A DNA stretch of 38,276 bases, taken from positions 1-38,276 of the forward strand of contig NZ_JARXWL010000027.1 of NCBI RefSeq assembly GCF_029893325.1, written 5' to 3'. This stretch comes from Enterococcus sp. PF1-24 (GTDB lineage: Bacteria > Bacillota > Bacilli > Lactobacillales > Enterococcaceae). The notes below the pieces were generated by a model that worked only from the letters and a program-made list of their open reading frames with translations, made no database searches and was not told where the DNA came from. Of the stretch, positions 1 through 7,171 are shown piece after piece. How positions within the stretch are numbered: the first letter of the stretch is position 1; each line of letters starts with the position of its first letter. The position numbers were made by a program, and so were the translations under genes.

Positions 1-138
1 GGTTCTAATAACATTGTAATAGATATTGTTGAAAATTACATTAAATTTTGGAATAACAAACGAATCTTAACGAAATTAGGTCACCTTTCACCAGTGGATT
101 ACCGGAAAAAGATGACCAAAATGAGATGCTCTTTTTAA
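1..138 (+). pseudogene. IS3-family transposase (orfB), C-terminal end only
   Basis: An open frame enters from the left edge and stops at TAA 136-138, giving 45 residues. It contains YIKFWNNKRI and then LGHLSPVDYR, which matches the conserved C-terminus of IS150/IS3-type OrfB integrases (Y-N-x-R-x-h-x-K-L-x-x-L-S-P-x-x-Y/F-R). The catalytic DDE residues would lie outside the window. Whether the complete element is intact cannot be judged from here, so pseudogene means partial in this window. A terminal repeat follows at 141-160. Confidence 0.75.
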
Positions 139-140
139 AT

Positions 141-160
141 TGTGTCAAAAAGTAGTTGCA
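141..160 (+). mobile_element. Right terminal inverted repeat of the IS3-family element
   Basis: Directly after the transposase stop is a stretch ending in CA (positions 159-160). Read inward from the outside it begins TGCAACTACTTTTTGACA. IS3-family ends usually start 5'-TG and end CA-3', and the right end usually lies just after the orfB stop. The element boundary is therefore placed at 160, about 40 bp from the nagA stop codon. The left end and the target duplication are outside the window. Confidence 0.55.
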
Positions 161-199
161 TTCCCAAAAGGATTAAAGCTTCTTTTACAATTCAAATTA

Positions 200-1348
200 T
201 TATTTGCGATAGCGTTCAACGCCATCAAGATAAGTTGCTGCCAATTCCATATCTGGCTCTAAAACGATGAAGTCTGCTGCGCGACCGTTAGCGATCATGC
301 CGCATTTATCATCAATTTTACAACTAATTGCCGGAACCAAACTCGCCATCATAATCGCTTCTTCTGGCTTAGCAATTCCCCAATCAACCACATTTTTAAT
401 GGCTTCTTTTAATTTCAAAATACTACCAGCTAAATTACCTGACTCTAAACGTGCAGTTCCTTCAGCAACTGTTACTGGAAACTCACCTAACATATAGTTA
501 CCATCAGGCATACCGCCAGCCATCATACAGTCAGTAATTAAAGCCACATGGTCATGACCGACTTTTTCCATTAAAATTTCTGCAGCATTAGGATGAACAT
601 GATGACCATCACAAATTAATTCAGAAAAAACATGTTGTAAAGACATTAAAGCTCCAACCATCCCTGGTTCCCGATGATTTAAGCCCCGCATGCCATTAAA
701 AGCATGAACGAAAACACTAGCGCCAGCTTCTACCGCTGTCTGCGCTTCAGCTAAGGTTGCATCGCTATGGCCTAAAGAAACAACTACACCTTCGGCAGTT
801 ACTGCTTCAACAAATTCTTTAACTCCATCACGTTCTGGTGCTAAAGCAATTTTTTTGATTAAACCGCCAGAAGCTTCTTGCCATTCATGGAAAGTTGTTA
901 AATCTGGATCACCAAAATAACTTGGATTTTGAGCTCCTTTATGTTCTTCAGTGAAGAAAGGTCCTTCAAAGTAAATCCCTTGAATTTTTGCTCCAGGTAC
1001 TTCTTGATAAACTTCACCAATTGTTTGCGCTACATCTTTTAAACGCTCTTTGCTAGAAGTTAATGTTGTTGGTAAGAAAGAAGTTACGCCACAAGCTAAC
1101 AAGCCTTCTGACATGACTTTTAAACCTTCCGCATCATTATCCATCACATCATGATTTTTATAACCATGAATATGAGTATCTACTAAACCAGGCGCAATCC
1201 ATTTGCCAGTTTCATCTATAATTTTGCCATCAGCAACAGGTACTTCTTGATAAAAATCACCAAAAACGCCATCAGTAATTTCTAAATAGCCAGTTCCTTT
1301 AACTCCAGAATTCAAAAAAAACTTGTCCGCAAAAATGAATGTTCTCAT
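200..1348 (-). CDS. nagA: N-acetylglucosamine-6-phosphate deacetylase
   Basis: Cytoplasmic amidohydrolase that removes acetate from GlcNAc-6-phosphate, giving glucosamine-6-phosphate for glycolysis or wall-precursor synthesis. The 382-residue product has the metal-binding HIH pair (about residues 59-61, in VDTHIHG), a Glu ligand in FEGPF (about 128), His in SLGHSD (194) and HAFNGM (215), and the catalytic Asp in ITDCMMAGG (273), as expected of NagA. The start at 1348 is chosen because GAGAGG lies 10 bp upstream; an in-frame ATG nine bases earlier sits directly on that Shine-Dalgarno sequence, and longer starts have none. A promoter and NagR-like operator lie upstream. No terminator is visible before the IS end at 160, so the insertion may have replaced or shortened the 3' flank. 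Confidence 0.95.
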   Translation of the reverse strand: MRTFIFADKFFLNSGVKGTGYLEITDGVFGDFYQEVPVADGKIIDETGKWIAPGLVDTHIHGYKNHDVMDNDAEGLKVMSEGLLACGVTSFLPTTLTSSKERLKDVAQTIGEVYQEVPGAKIQGIYFEGPFFTEEHKGAQNPSYFGDPDLTTFHEWQEASGGLIKKIALAPERDGVKEFVEAVTAEGVVVSLGHSDATLAEAQTAVEAGASVFVHAFNGMRGLNHREPGMVGALMSLQHVFSELICDGHHVHPNAAEILMEKVGHDHVALITDCMMAGGMPDGNYMLGEFPVTVAEGTARLESGNLAGSILKLKEAIKNVVDWGIAKPEEAIMMASLVPAISCKIDDKCGMIANGRAADFIVLEPDMELAATYLDGVERYRK

Positions 1349-1408
1349 TTCAGTCATCCTCTCAAATGTTAATCTAACTTTGATACAGTTCTTACAGTAT
1401 AAATTACT

Positions 1409-1446
1409 CCTAAACTGAAAAATAGTCAAGAAAGGTCTACACCATT
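1409..1446 (-). promoter_or_regulatory. nagA promoter with NagR/DasR-type (dre-like) operator
   Basis: On the minus strand a -35 TTGACT (plus 1424-1429) is followed 17 bp later by AT-rich TAATTT running into TATACT. Directly upstream of the -35 is the near-palindrome GGTGTAGACC (plus 1434-1443), one base from the GGTCTAGACC core of the operator bound by GntR-family NagR/DasR regulators. Those regulators respond to amino-sugar phosphates and control nag genes, which fits the gene behind it. No nagR gene is in the window. Confidence 0.6.
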
Positions 1447-1453
1447 TTGGGAA

Positions 1454-2278
1454 TTATTTAATTTCGTCAATTGTACAAACACTCATGGCTAAGCGCCGAT
1501 AAAGCTGCGCTTGCTCCAGCTGTGATTGTTGTTCATAGATTTCACTTTTTAATAAAAAGAGCTCTTCTAAGCAATAATAACTTTTGTGATGACGAATAAA
1601 AGTGATTCCTTCATCAACATATTTTAAAGCTTCTTCCAAACGCTCGGTTTCCTTTAAAAATTTAGCTAAATTACCAAATATTTTCACAAATTCGTTGGAA
1701 ACATGATTTAAACATAAACGTTTGAAAAGGAAGATACTTTTCACTAAGTAACGTTCCCCTAAATCAAACTGCTTTAATGCAGCATAACAATAGCCTAAAC
1801 TACTAAACAATAAAACCTCTTCTTCAGTTGGAAAAAGATGATCGCCATCTTTGGTAATCGCTAAGCCTTTTTCTAATAAAGTCAAAGCTCCTTGATAATC
1901 TTGCCGTAAATAAATCCCGCAATTCGCTAAATAGTAATAATACATTTGAATTTCTCGCTCTAGTGAAAAACGTTTCAATACGCCGCAAGATTTTAAAGTT
2001 TCCTCTAATTCTTGATATTTTTTTTGGCGGTAAAGCTCTTTAAATTTTTCAAAGGTATTTTTTAGCTTATTGATTTGCTCAGGTTCATAATGAAGCAGAT
2101 AGTCAACTGAGATCCCTAAGCGTTGACATAACTGTTGCATCACAACTACGTTAGGAATTTCGTTTTCTCCCTCAATGCGGCTCAAAACACTTTGAGAACA
2201 AATATTCTCGCAAAGCATTTTTTGCGTCATTCCTTGTCGTTTTCTTAATTCTTTTAAAATTTTCCCATAGGAATCCAT
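1454..2278 (-). CDS. Rgg/PlcR-type transcriptional regulator (XRE HTH plus TPR-like domain)
   Basis: 274 residues. Residues 5-62 form a Cro/CI-type HTH (GKILKELRKRQGMTQ, then SQSVLSRIEG and LCQRLGISVDYLL). The rest is helical and TPR-like (EEALKYVDEGITF, YYLANCGIYLRQD), the architecture of the Rgg/PlcR/PrgX group, whose members usually sense short peptides. GAGGGG sits 6 bp before the ATG. I looked for a partner pheromone ORF in the 170 bp upstream and found none with a ribosome site, so ligand and targets are unknown. It lies just upstream of the nagA operator and could be cotranscribed into nagA, although nagA has its own promoter. Confidence 0.8.
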   Translation of the reverse strand: MDSYGKILKELRKRQGMTQKMLCENICSQSVLSRIEGENEIPNVVVMQQLCQRLGISVDYLLHYEPEQINKLKNTFEKFKELYRQKKYQELEETLKSCGVLKRFSLEREIQMYYYYLANCGIYLRQDYQGALTLLEKGLAITKDGDHLFPTEEEVLLFSSLGYCYAALKQFDLGERYLVKSIFLFKRLCLNHVSNEFVKIFGNLAKFLKETERLEEALKYVDEGITFIRHHKSYYCLEELFLLKSEIYEQQSQLEQAQLYRRLAMSVCTIDEIK

Positions 2279-2324
2279 TTTTTCCCCTCACAACCACTAC
2301 TTATAATTACAAGACATTATATTC

Positions 2325-2354
2325 ATGATACTTGTCCCAGTGAATTGAAGTCAA
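2325..2354 (-). promoter_or_regulatory. Putative sigma-A promoter of the Rgg-type regulator
   Basis: Minus strand TTGACT (plus 2349-2354), an 18-bp spacer, then TATCAT (plus 2325-2330), about 50 bp ahead of the start codon. A second TATAAT-like box lies 10 bp closer. Read by eye only. Confidence 0.45.
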
Positions 2355-2403
2355 GCAGAAAAATATTTTTTTCAATAGATTACTCATTTCTCTTTGAAAC
2401 AAA

Positions 2404-2439
2404 CAAAAAAGCCCGTTGCAAAATCAACTGCAAACGGGC
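2404..2439 (-). terminator. Rho-independent terminator after alaA
   Basis: On the minus strand GCCCGTT pairs with AACGGGC, the stem is extended by GCA/TGC across a one-base bulge, and TTTTTT follows. It lies 10 bp beyond the alaA stop and ends that transcript before the Rgg promoter region. Confidence 0.85.
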
Positions 2440-2449
2440 AACATTCGGG

Positions 2450-3670
2450 TTATTTTTGACGATAAGTGCTTAAAAACTCTTGCATTTTACTCATCGTTAA
2501 TTTCAAATCTTCCATTTTAGGTAAATAAACAATCCGGAAATGATCGGGTGCTTGCCAATTAAAGCCGCCACCATGCACTAATAAGACATGATGTTCATGT
2601 AAGAAATCTAAAACAAATTTTTCATCATCGAAAATGTTAAATTTCTTCGTATCTAATTTAGGGAAGATATAAAAAGCCGCTTTTGGTTTCACTGCTGAAA
2701 CACCGGGAATTTGATTGATTGCGTTATAAATATATTCTCGTTGCTCATAAATCCGGCCACCTGGTAACAAGAGTTCATCAACGCTTTGATAGCCACCTAA
2801 TGCCGTTTGAATAATTTGTTGCGATAACACATTAGAGCATAGGCGCATAGAAGACAACATATTCAAACCTTCAATGTAACCTTTAACTTTTGATTTATCC
2901 CCGCTTAAAACCATCCAGCCGACACGGAACCCAGCTACCCGATGAGATTTAGATAAACCATTTAACGTCACCACAAAGCGATCAGGGGCTAAGGTAGCAA
3001 TCGGAATATGTTTAAAGCCACCCATCACTAAACGATCATAAATTTCATCAGAAAAAATAATTAAATCATTTTCCCGTGCCACTTCAACGATAGCTTCTAA
3101 CACGGCTTTCGGATAAACCGCCCCAGTTGGATTATTAGGATTAATCACAACAATCGCTTTTGTGTTGCTAGTGACTTTTTTCTTAATATCATCAATATCA
3201 GGAAACCACTCTGCTTCTTCATCACAAACATAATGAACCGGCGTTCCGCCAGCTAAAGAAACTGAAGCCGTCCATAAAGGATAATCTGGCATAGGAATTA
3301 AAACTTCATCGCCATTATTTAATAAACCTTGCATACAAATAGAAATCAATTCACTAACACCATTACCAGTATAAATATCATCAATGCCTACATTAGGAAA
3401 GTTTTGTAATTGACAGTATTGTTGAATGGCTTTACGAGCAGAAAAAATACCTTTTGAATCAGAATAACCTTCTGAATCGCGAACATTCATAATTAAATCA
3501 CGTACAATCTCATTAGGTGCTTCAAAGCCAAATGGGGCGGGATTGCCAGTGTTTAATTTTAAAATGCTAATGCCTGCTTCTTGCATACGTTCCGCTTCTT
3601 CTAAAACCGGTCCCCGTACGTCGTAACTAACCCCTTCAAGTTTTGTTGATTTTTCAAAGTTTTTCATCAT
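2450..3670 (-). CDS. alaA: PLP-dependent alanine aminotransferase, AlaA-type
   Basis: Fold-type I aminotransferase, 406 residues, probably converting pyruvate and glutamate to alanine and 2-oxoglutarate in the cytoplasm. The order of motifs is that of E. coli AlaA (YfbQ): FEKSTKLEGVSYDVRGPVLE at the N-terminus, LNTGNPAPFGF, DYPLWTASVSL, NPNNPTGAVY (about 177-186), SDEIYD, then the PLP lysine in LSKSHRVAGFR (about K241) and a C-terminal DHFRIVYLP. The start is one of two adjacent ATGs (3670 or 3667); GGGGGA lies 5-8 bp ahead of them, while the longer frame would start on the ribosome site itself. It is monocistronic and closed by the terminator at 2404-2439. The substrate is inferred from the family. 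Confidence 0.9.
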   Translation of the reverse strand: MMKNFEKSTKLEGVSYDVRGPVLEEAERMQEAGISILKLNTGNPAPFGFEAPNEIVRDLIMNVRDSEGYSDSKGIFSARKAIQQYCQLQNFPNVGIDDIYTGNGVSELISICMQGLLNNGDEVLIPMPDYPLWTASVSLAGGTPVHYVCDEEAEWFPDIDDIKKKVTSNTKAIVVINPNNPTGAVYPKAVLEAIVEVARENDLIIFSDEIYDRLVMGGFKHIPIATLAPDRFVVTLNGLSKSHRVAGFRVGWMVLSGDKSKVKGYIEGLNMLSSMRLCSNVLSQQIIQTALGGYQSVDELLLPGGRIYEQREYIYNAINQIPGVSAVKPKAAFYIFPKLDTKKFNIFDDEKFVLDFLHEHHVLLVHGGGFNWQAPDHFRIVYLPKMEDLKLTMSKMQEFLSTYRQK

Positions 3671-3805
3671 AAGATCCCCCATTTTTTCAAAAAAAGACTT
3701 TTATTTTATTGGCTTAGCTTATAAGGTACGCCATTTTTTTATAAAAATCAATAAAAAATAATTGCTGAAATAAATTTTTGTTTTTTCTTTAAAAGTCTCC
3801 CAAAA

Positions 3806-3864
3806 ATAGTTAAAAAAATGCAGAAAAGCAACCTTTCAAAAGCGCTCTCCTGCATTTAACTATC
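3806..3864 (-). terminator. Putative terminator after the DUF975-like gene
   Basis: Minus strand TAGTTAAATGCAG and CTGCATTTTTTTAACTA form a long imperfect stem whose 3' arm contains a run of seven T. A second small AGC/GCT stem may form in the loop. It lies directly downstream of the stop at 3876. Confidence 0.6.
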
Positions 3865-3875
3865 GGTTTAACTAT

Positions 3876-5093
3876 TTAAGCTAAAACTTTCTTTGGCAAT
3901 TCAGTTACTGAACTACGTTTTTCGTAATAAATTTCGTCAAAGAACAAAGCTTCACTAGCCGTATAATACGGTGTTGTATAAAAACTAGCCAGTCCGCAAC
4001 TATAAACAGTTGCTAATTGCCAGAAAAAGAATGAACATTGAAAAGCAATATATTCAACATGATGTCCCTTCATCAACTGTTTACTTAAAGCAATCGCTTG
4101 ATTACTATCTAAATCAGCTTCTCTATTCATTAAATAGTTAGTCATACTGTAACCGGCTTGCTTCCAAATTCCCGGAAAGACGAAAAGTAGACTCCACAGA
4201 AAAGTATATAAATTTATTTGAAAATTAGCTAAGGCGACTTGTTTTAAACGGCTACGCAAGGCTTGCCAAACTTCTTTAATTTTTAAATTTTCTCCGTCAA
4301 TCACAGCAATTCCCGCCCAAACTAATAACGGATGATAAATCATTTGATAAATTAAAACAATCATAAGTAATAAAAAGCTAGCTAGCGTTACTAAACCATC
4401 ATTCGTTGTTTTTCTATTTACTTCATTGCGGTTAACAAAGCGTGCACTCGCACTTTGCTGACTATTAACTGATAGCAACTGAACTTGCTGATTTTTTTCA
4501 GAAAGTTTTGGCATATAATTGACGGGCGCAGCTTCTTTTTTATAGATTTGGGCATCATCCCAAGCTTCATAATAACTATAATCATAAGCATCTATCACGC
4601 CAGTTACAAACTCATCAGAATTTAAAAATTCTTCCGGTCTGTCTTCAAGATCAGCGATAATTTCTTTTTTGCTCTTTTGATATTCCCCATCACCGACGTT
4701 TTTCAAACCATCTTGCCAGCCTTCTAAATAGCCGGCTTGCCCACCTAACGCATAACCGTAGTTATAAGCGGGGGTGTAATAGTCATAATAATCGTAGTCA
4801 TAATCATAATCGTAATAATAGTCATCTTCTGCTTCTTGATATCCGTCTTCGTAGCCAACATCATAACCATCATCATAGCCGTCTTCATAAGCTTCATCTT
4901 CTTGCTCTTTAGTAAGCCTTGTTACGGTTTGATTGCTTGTAGAAGTCGTTACATTTTGTCCTGATAAGGGCTTTATTATTATAAAAAAGCTCAATATACC
5001 AAGCAAACAAGGAATAATTACTAATGGTACCCATTGATCATATTTGCCTTTAAGTAATCGTTGTGCCGATTCTTTAATTTCTTTTCTCAACAT
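3876..5093 (-). CDS. DUF975-like membrane protein with Tyr/Asp/Gly-rich insert
   Basis: 405 residues. The N-terminus (MLRKEIKESAQRLLKGKYDQ, then a membrane helix at about 21-43) and the C-terminus (helices at about 235-265, VFPGIWKQAGYSMTNYLM, ALSKQLMKGHHVEYIAFQ, then a PYYTASEALFF ending) match the DUF975 integral membrane family, including its F-x-x-P-G, S-x-x-LMkG and PY-x-x-x-A motifs. Between them is a predicted extracellular region of about 190 residues not typical of the family. It opens with an EDGYDDGYDVGYEDGY-type repeat and a run of Y and D at 91-106. AGGAG lies 11 bp before the ATG. The function of DUF975 is unknown. The insert is acidic and may bind cations or matrix, which is a guess. 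Confidence 0.7.
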   Translation of the reverse strand: MLRKEIKESAQRLLKGKYDQWVPLVIIPCLLGILSFFIIIKPLSGQNVTTSTSNQTVTRLTKEQEDEAYEDGYDDGYDVGYEDGYQEAEDDYYYDYDYDYDYYDYYTPAYNYGYALGGQAGYLEGWQDGLKNVGDGEYQKSKKEIIADLEDRPEEFLNSDEFVTGVIDAYDYSYYEAWDDAQIYKKEAAPVNYMPKLSEKNQQVQLLSVNSQQSASARFVNRNEVNRKTTNDGLVTLASFLLLMIVLIYQMIYHPLLVWAGIAVIDGENLKIKEVWQALRSRLKQVALANFQINLYTFLWSLLFVFPGIWKQAGYSMTNYLMNREADLDSNQAIALSKQLMKGHHVEYIAFQCSFFFWQLATVYSCGLASFYTTPYYTASEALFFDEIYYEKRSSVTELPKKVLA

Positions 5094-5133
5094 ATTATTT
5101 TTCGCTCCTAATTATCATTTACTAAAAGATAAT

Positions 5134-5170
5134 TGAAAAATTTGGCTGCCCCTAGTTACTTTAGCCAAAT
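5134..5170 (-). terminator. Rho-independent terminator after patA
   Basis: TTTGGCT (plus 5141-5147) pairs with AGCCAAA (plus 5163-5169). On the minus strand the hairpin is followed by TTTTT. It lies 10 bp downstream of the patA stop. Confidence 0.8.
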
Positions 5171-5180
5171 AAAACTCCAA

Positions 5181-6344
5181 CTATTTTTCTTGCATATATT
5201 TTTCTAAACGTTCCATAGCGTCTTCTAATTGTGCCATGGAAGCTGCATAACTTAAGCGCACATAACCTTCTGCCCCAAAAGCAACCCCTGGAATAATTGC
5301 CAAACCAACTTTTTCTGCTAAATCTAAACAAAAAGCCATAGAATCAGTAGTCATTTCATTGGGAATTTTAGCAAAAATATAAAAGGCACCATTTGGTCGG
5401 GCAATTTCAAAACCTAAAGCGGTCATTTTTTTATAAACAAAATCCCGTCGTTCAATATAAGCCGTCTTCATTACGACTGCGTCATTAATCCCTGCAATTA
5501 AAGCTTCAACCGCTGCTTTTTGTGAAATAGTAGAAGCTGCTGTAACTAAATATTGATGAACTTTAATAATTTCAGCTGCAATCTCTTGGGGTGCCATGAT
5601 GAAACCAATGCGCCAACCTGTCATAGCGTGAGATTTTGACAAACCATTAATTAAAATCGTTTGTTCCCGCAAATATTCCGCAATTGACACATGGGTGCCA
5701 TCATAAGTTAATTCACTATAAATTTCATCACTAATCACAAAAATATCATATTTTTTCAAAACTTCTGCTACGGCTTGAACTTCTGCTCGCGTATAAGTAA
5801 CCCCCGTTGGATTACTTGGATAATTTAAAATTATCGCCTTAACAGCTTCACCATGCTCCGCCATTGCCGTTTCAATCATGGCAGGCGTTAAAACAAAATT
5901 ATTCGCTGTCGTGTCAATATAAACAGGCTCCGCCTTCGCTAACGTAATCACCGGTTCATAACCAGGATAAATCGGACTTGGCAATAAAACTTTATCGCCA
6001 GGATTTAAAACCGTTAAAAGACTAGCCGAAATTGCTTCGGTTGCTCCCACCGTAACTAAAATTTCTGTTTTAGGGCAATACTCAATTTGATATTTACTTT
6101 TGAAAAAGGCACTGGCTGCTTCCCGAACATCCAATAAGCCAGCCATTCCCGAATAATGACTATAATTTTCATGAATAGCCGTTTTCCCCATTTCTTTCAC
6201 ATGCTCAGGGGTATTAAAATCTGGCTCTCCTAAAGTTAACTTCAAAACATTGGGAATCCCTGAAACTTGTTCATCAAATTGACGAATCAAAGAAACTTGA
6301 ATTTTCCCCACTTGTTGATTAAAACGCTCGCTTAAACGACTCAT
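5181..6344 (-). CDS. patA: Aminotransferase, PatA-type (N-acetyl-LL-diaminopimelate / aromatic aminotransferase)
   Basis: Fold-type I PLP aminotransferase of 387 residues. Visible motifs are LTLGEPDFNTPEHV, PSPIYPGYEPVI, NYPSNPTGVTY (about 174-184), SDEIYSELTYD, and the PLP lysine K237 in NGLSKSHAMTGWRIGF, all closely like B. subtilis PatA, which transaminates N-acetyl-LL-diaminopimelate in the acetylase route to lysine and meso-DAP. Enterococci usually use lysine in their peptidoglycan, so the true substrate here could be lysine-pathway or aromatic amino acids. AAAGGAG is 9 bp ahead of the ATG at 6344. It is a single-gene unit with its own terminator. Confidence 0.88.
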   Translation of the reverse strand: MSRLSERFNQQVGKIQVSLIRQFDEQVSGIPNVLKLTLGEPDFNTPEHVKEMGKTAIHENYSHYSGMAGLLDVREAASAFFKSKYQIEYCPKTEILVTVGATEAISASLLTVLNPGDKVLLPSPIYPGYEPVITLAKAEPVYIDTTANNFVLTPAMIETAMAEHGEAVKAIILNYPSNPTGVTYTRAEVQAVAEVLKKYDIFVISDEIYSELTYDGTHVSIAEYLREQTILINGLSKSHAMTGWRIGFIMAPQEIAAEIIKVHQYLVTAASTISQKAAVEALIAGINDAVVMKTAYIERRDFVYKKMTALGFEIARPNGAFYIFAKIPNEMTTDSMAFCLDLAEKVGLAIIPGVAFGAEGYVRLSYAASMAQLEDAMERLEKYMQEK

Positions 6345-6456
6345 ACTCAGTCACTCCTTTAGTAAACATACTTTTAAATTTTAACCTTCATTTATTGCAA
6401 TCGTATTTTGTTAGTTTTATCCTATCACAGTTAGCTATTTTTGAAAATCACTGACA

Positions 6457-6500
6457 GCAAAAAAGATTAGCAACCGCCCTTAAGTCCAGTTGCTAATCTT
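6457..6500 (-). terminator. Rho-independent terminator after the Phd/YefM-like gene
   Basis: Perfect 12-bp stem AAGATTAGCAAC (plus 6463-6474) with GTTGCTAATCTT (plus 6489-6500). On the minus strand it ends in TTTTTT. Confidence 0.88.
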
Positions 6501-6531
6501 CTGATTAATTATTTAGTTATTTCATTGATGA

Positions 6532-7065
6532 TTAAGCTTCTAATAAATAAACCCGCTTAATAATCATTTTTTCATAAAGCGCAGATTGCGAGTCTTGTTC
6601 CCCAACCACTTCAGCAATAAAACGTTCCCCAGCTCTTTTCATCTGTGAGTAATAAACAATTTTTCCGGTTTTTTGCAATTCATACATCATCTCTTGAATG
6701 CCATTGCGTTCATCTTGCTTAGCCATAAAACCAATTTTTGCCATTTTTTCATCTAAAGAAAAAGCCGAAATAGTCGTATCTGCTACAAAGGTTGCTTTCA
6801 ATTTTTCTTGCAATTCAGCAAATAAATCTTCTGATGATTGGGCCTGCATATCAGCTACTTTGGTAAGCTCTTGTTCTTGCTGCTTTTGCAAATCTTCAAG
6901 TAATTGTTCATATAAAGCTTGCGTCAACATAACGCCCGCAACTTTTTCTCTATTAAAAACATAGACACCAGTCCCTGCTTGACGTGCCTGTTCAAAAACA
7001 TCCATTGGTGATTTTTTAACTTCAGTGATTGAAGTTGTTGGAACTTCCAACTTCTTCAGAACCAT
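6532..7065 (-). CDS. Solitary Phd/YefM-like antitoxin-fold protein with long C-terminal extension
   Basis: 177 residues. Residues 6-60 (VPTTSITEVKKSPMDVFEQA, then GVYVFNREKVAGVMLTQALY) have the layout of the Phd/YefM fold: S-x-T-E-V/A near the start and a V-x-x-R-x-x-x-A-V-hh-x-x-x-Y core. A charged helical stretch follows at about 60-95, then a C-terminal region with no motif I know. Ordinary Phd/YefM antitoxins are about 75-95 residues and overlap a RelE/Doc toxin gene. Here the gene stands alone with its own promoter and terminator. AAGGAG lies 8 bp ahead of the ATG at 7065; the GTG at 7074 is too close to it. It is probably a DNA-binding or housekeeping protein rather than an active antitoxin, by inference. 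Confidence 0.65.
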   Translation of the reverse strand: MVLKKLEVPTTSITEVKKSPMDVFEQARQAGTGVYVFNREKVAGVMLTQALYEQLLEDLQKQQEQELTKVADMQAQSSEDLFAELQEKLKATFVADTTISAFSLDEKMAKIGFMAKQDERNGIQEMMYELQKTGKIVYYSQMKRAGERFIAEVVGEQDSQSALYEKMIIKRVYLLEA

Positions 7066-7137
7066 TAATTCCACTCCTTGCTCTTTTTAACGTATTTACC
7101 CAGCTCAATTAATTGCTGATTGATTAATGCCTTTCAC

Positions 7138-7166
7138 ATTATAACATACCCCTTGAAAAACTCGAA
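7138..7166 (-). promoter_or_regulatory. Extended -10 promoter of the Phd/YefM-like gene
   Basis: Minus strand TGTTATAAT, a consensus -10 (plus 7138-7143) with the extended TGn motif. The -35 (TTCGAG, 17 bp away) is poor. It lies about 70 bp ahead of the start codon. Confidence 0.6.
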
Positions 7167-7171
7167 AGTTT

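Noticed and set aside
2279-2449. Peptide pheromone ORF for the Rgg/PlcR-type regulator
   Set aside because: Only seven- and nine-codon frames without ribosome sites are present, and none is hydrophobic in the usual SHP manner.
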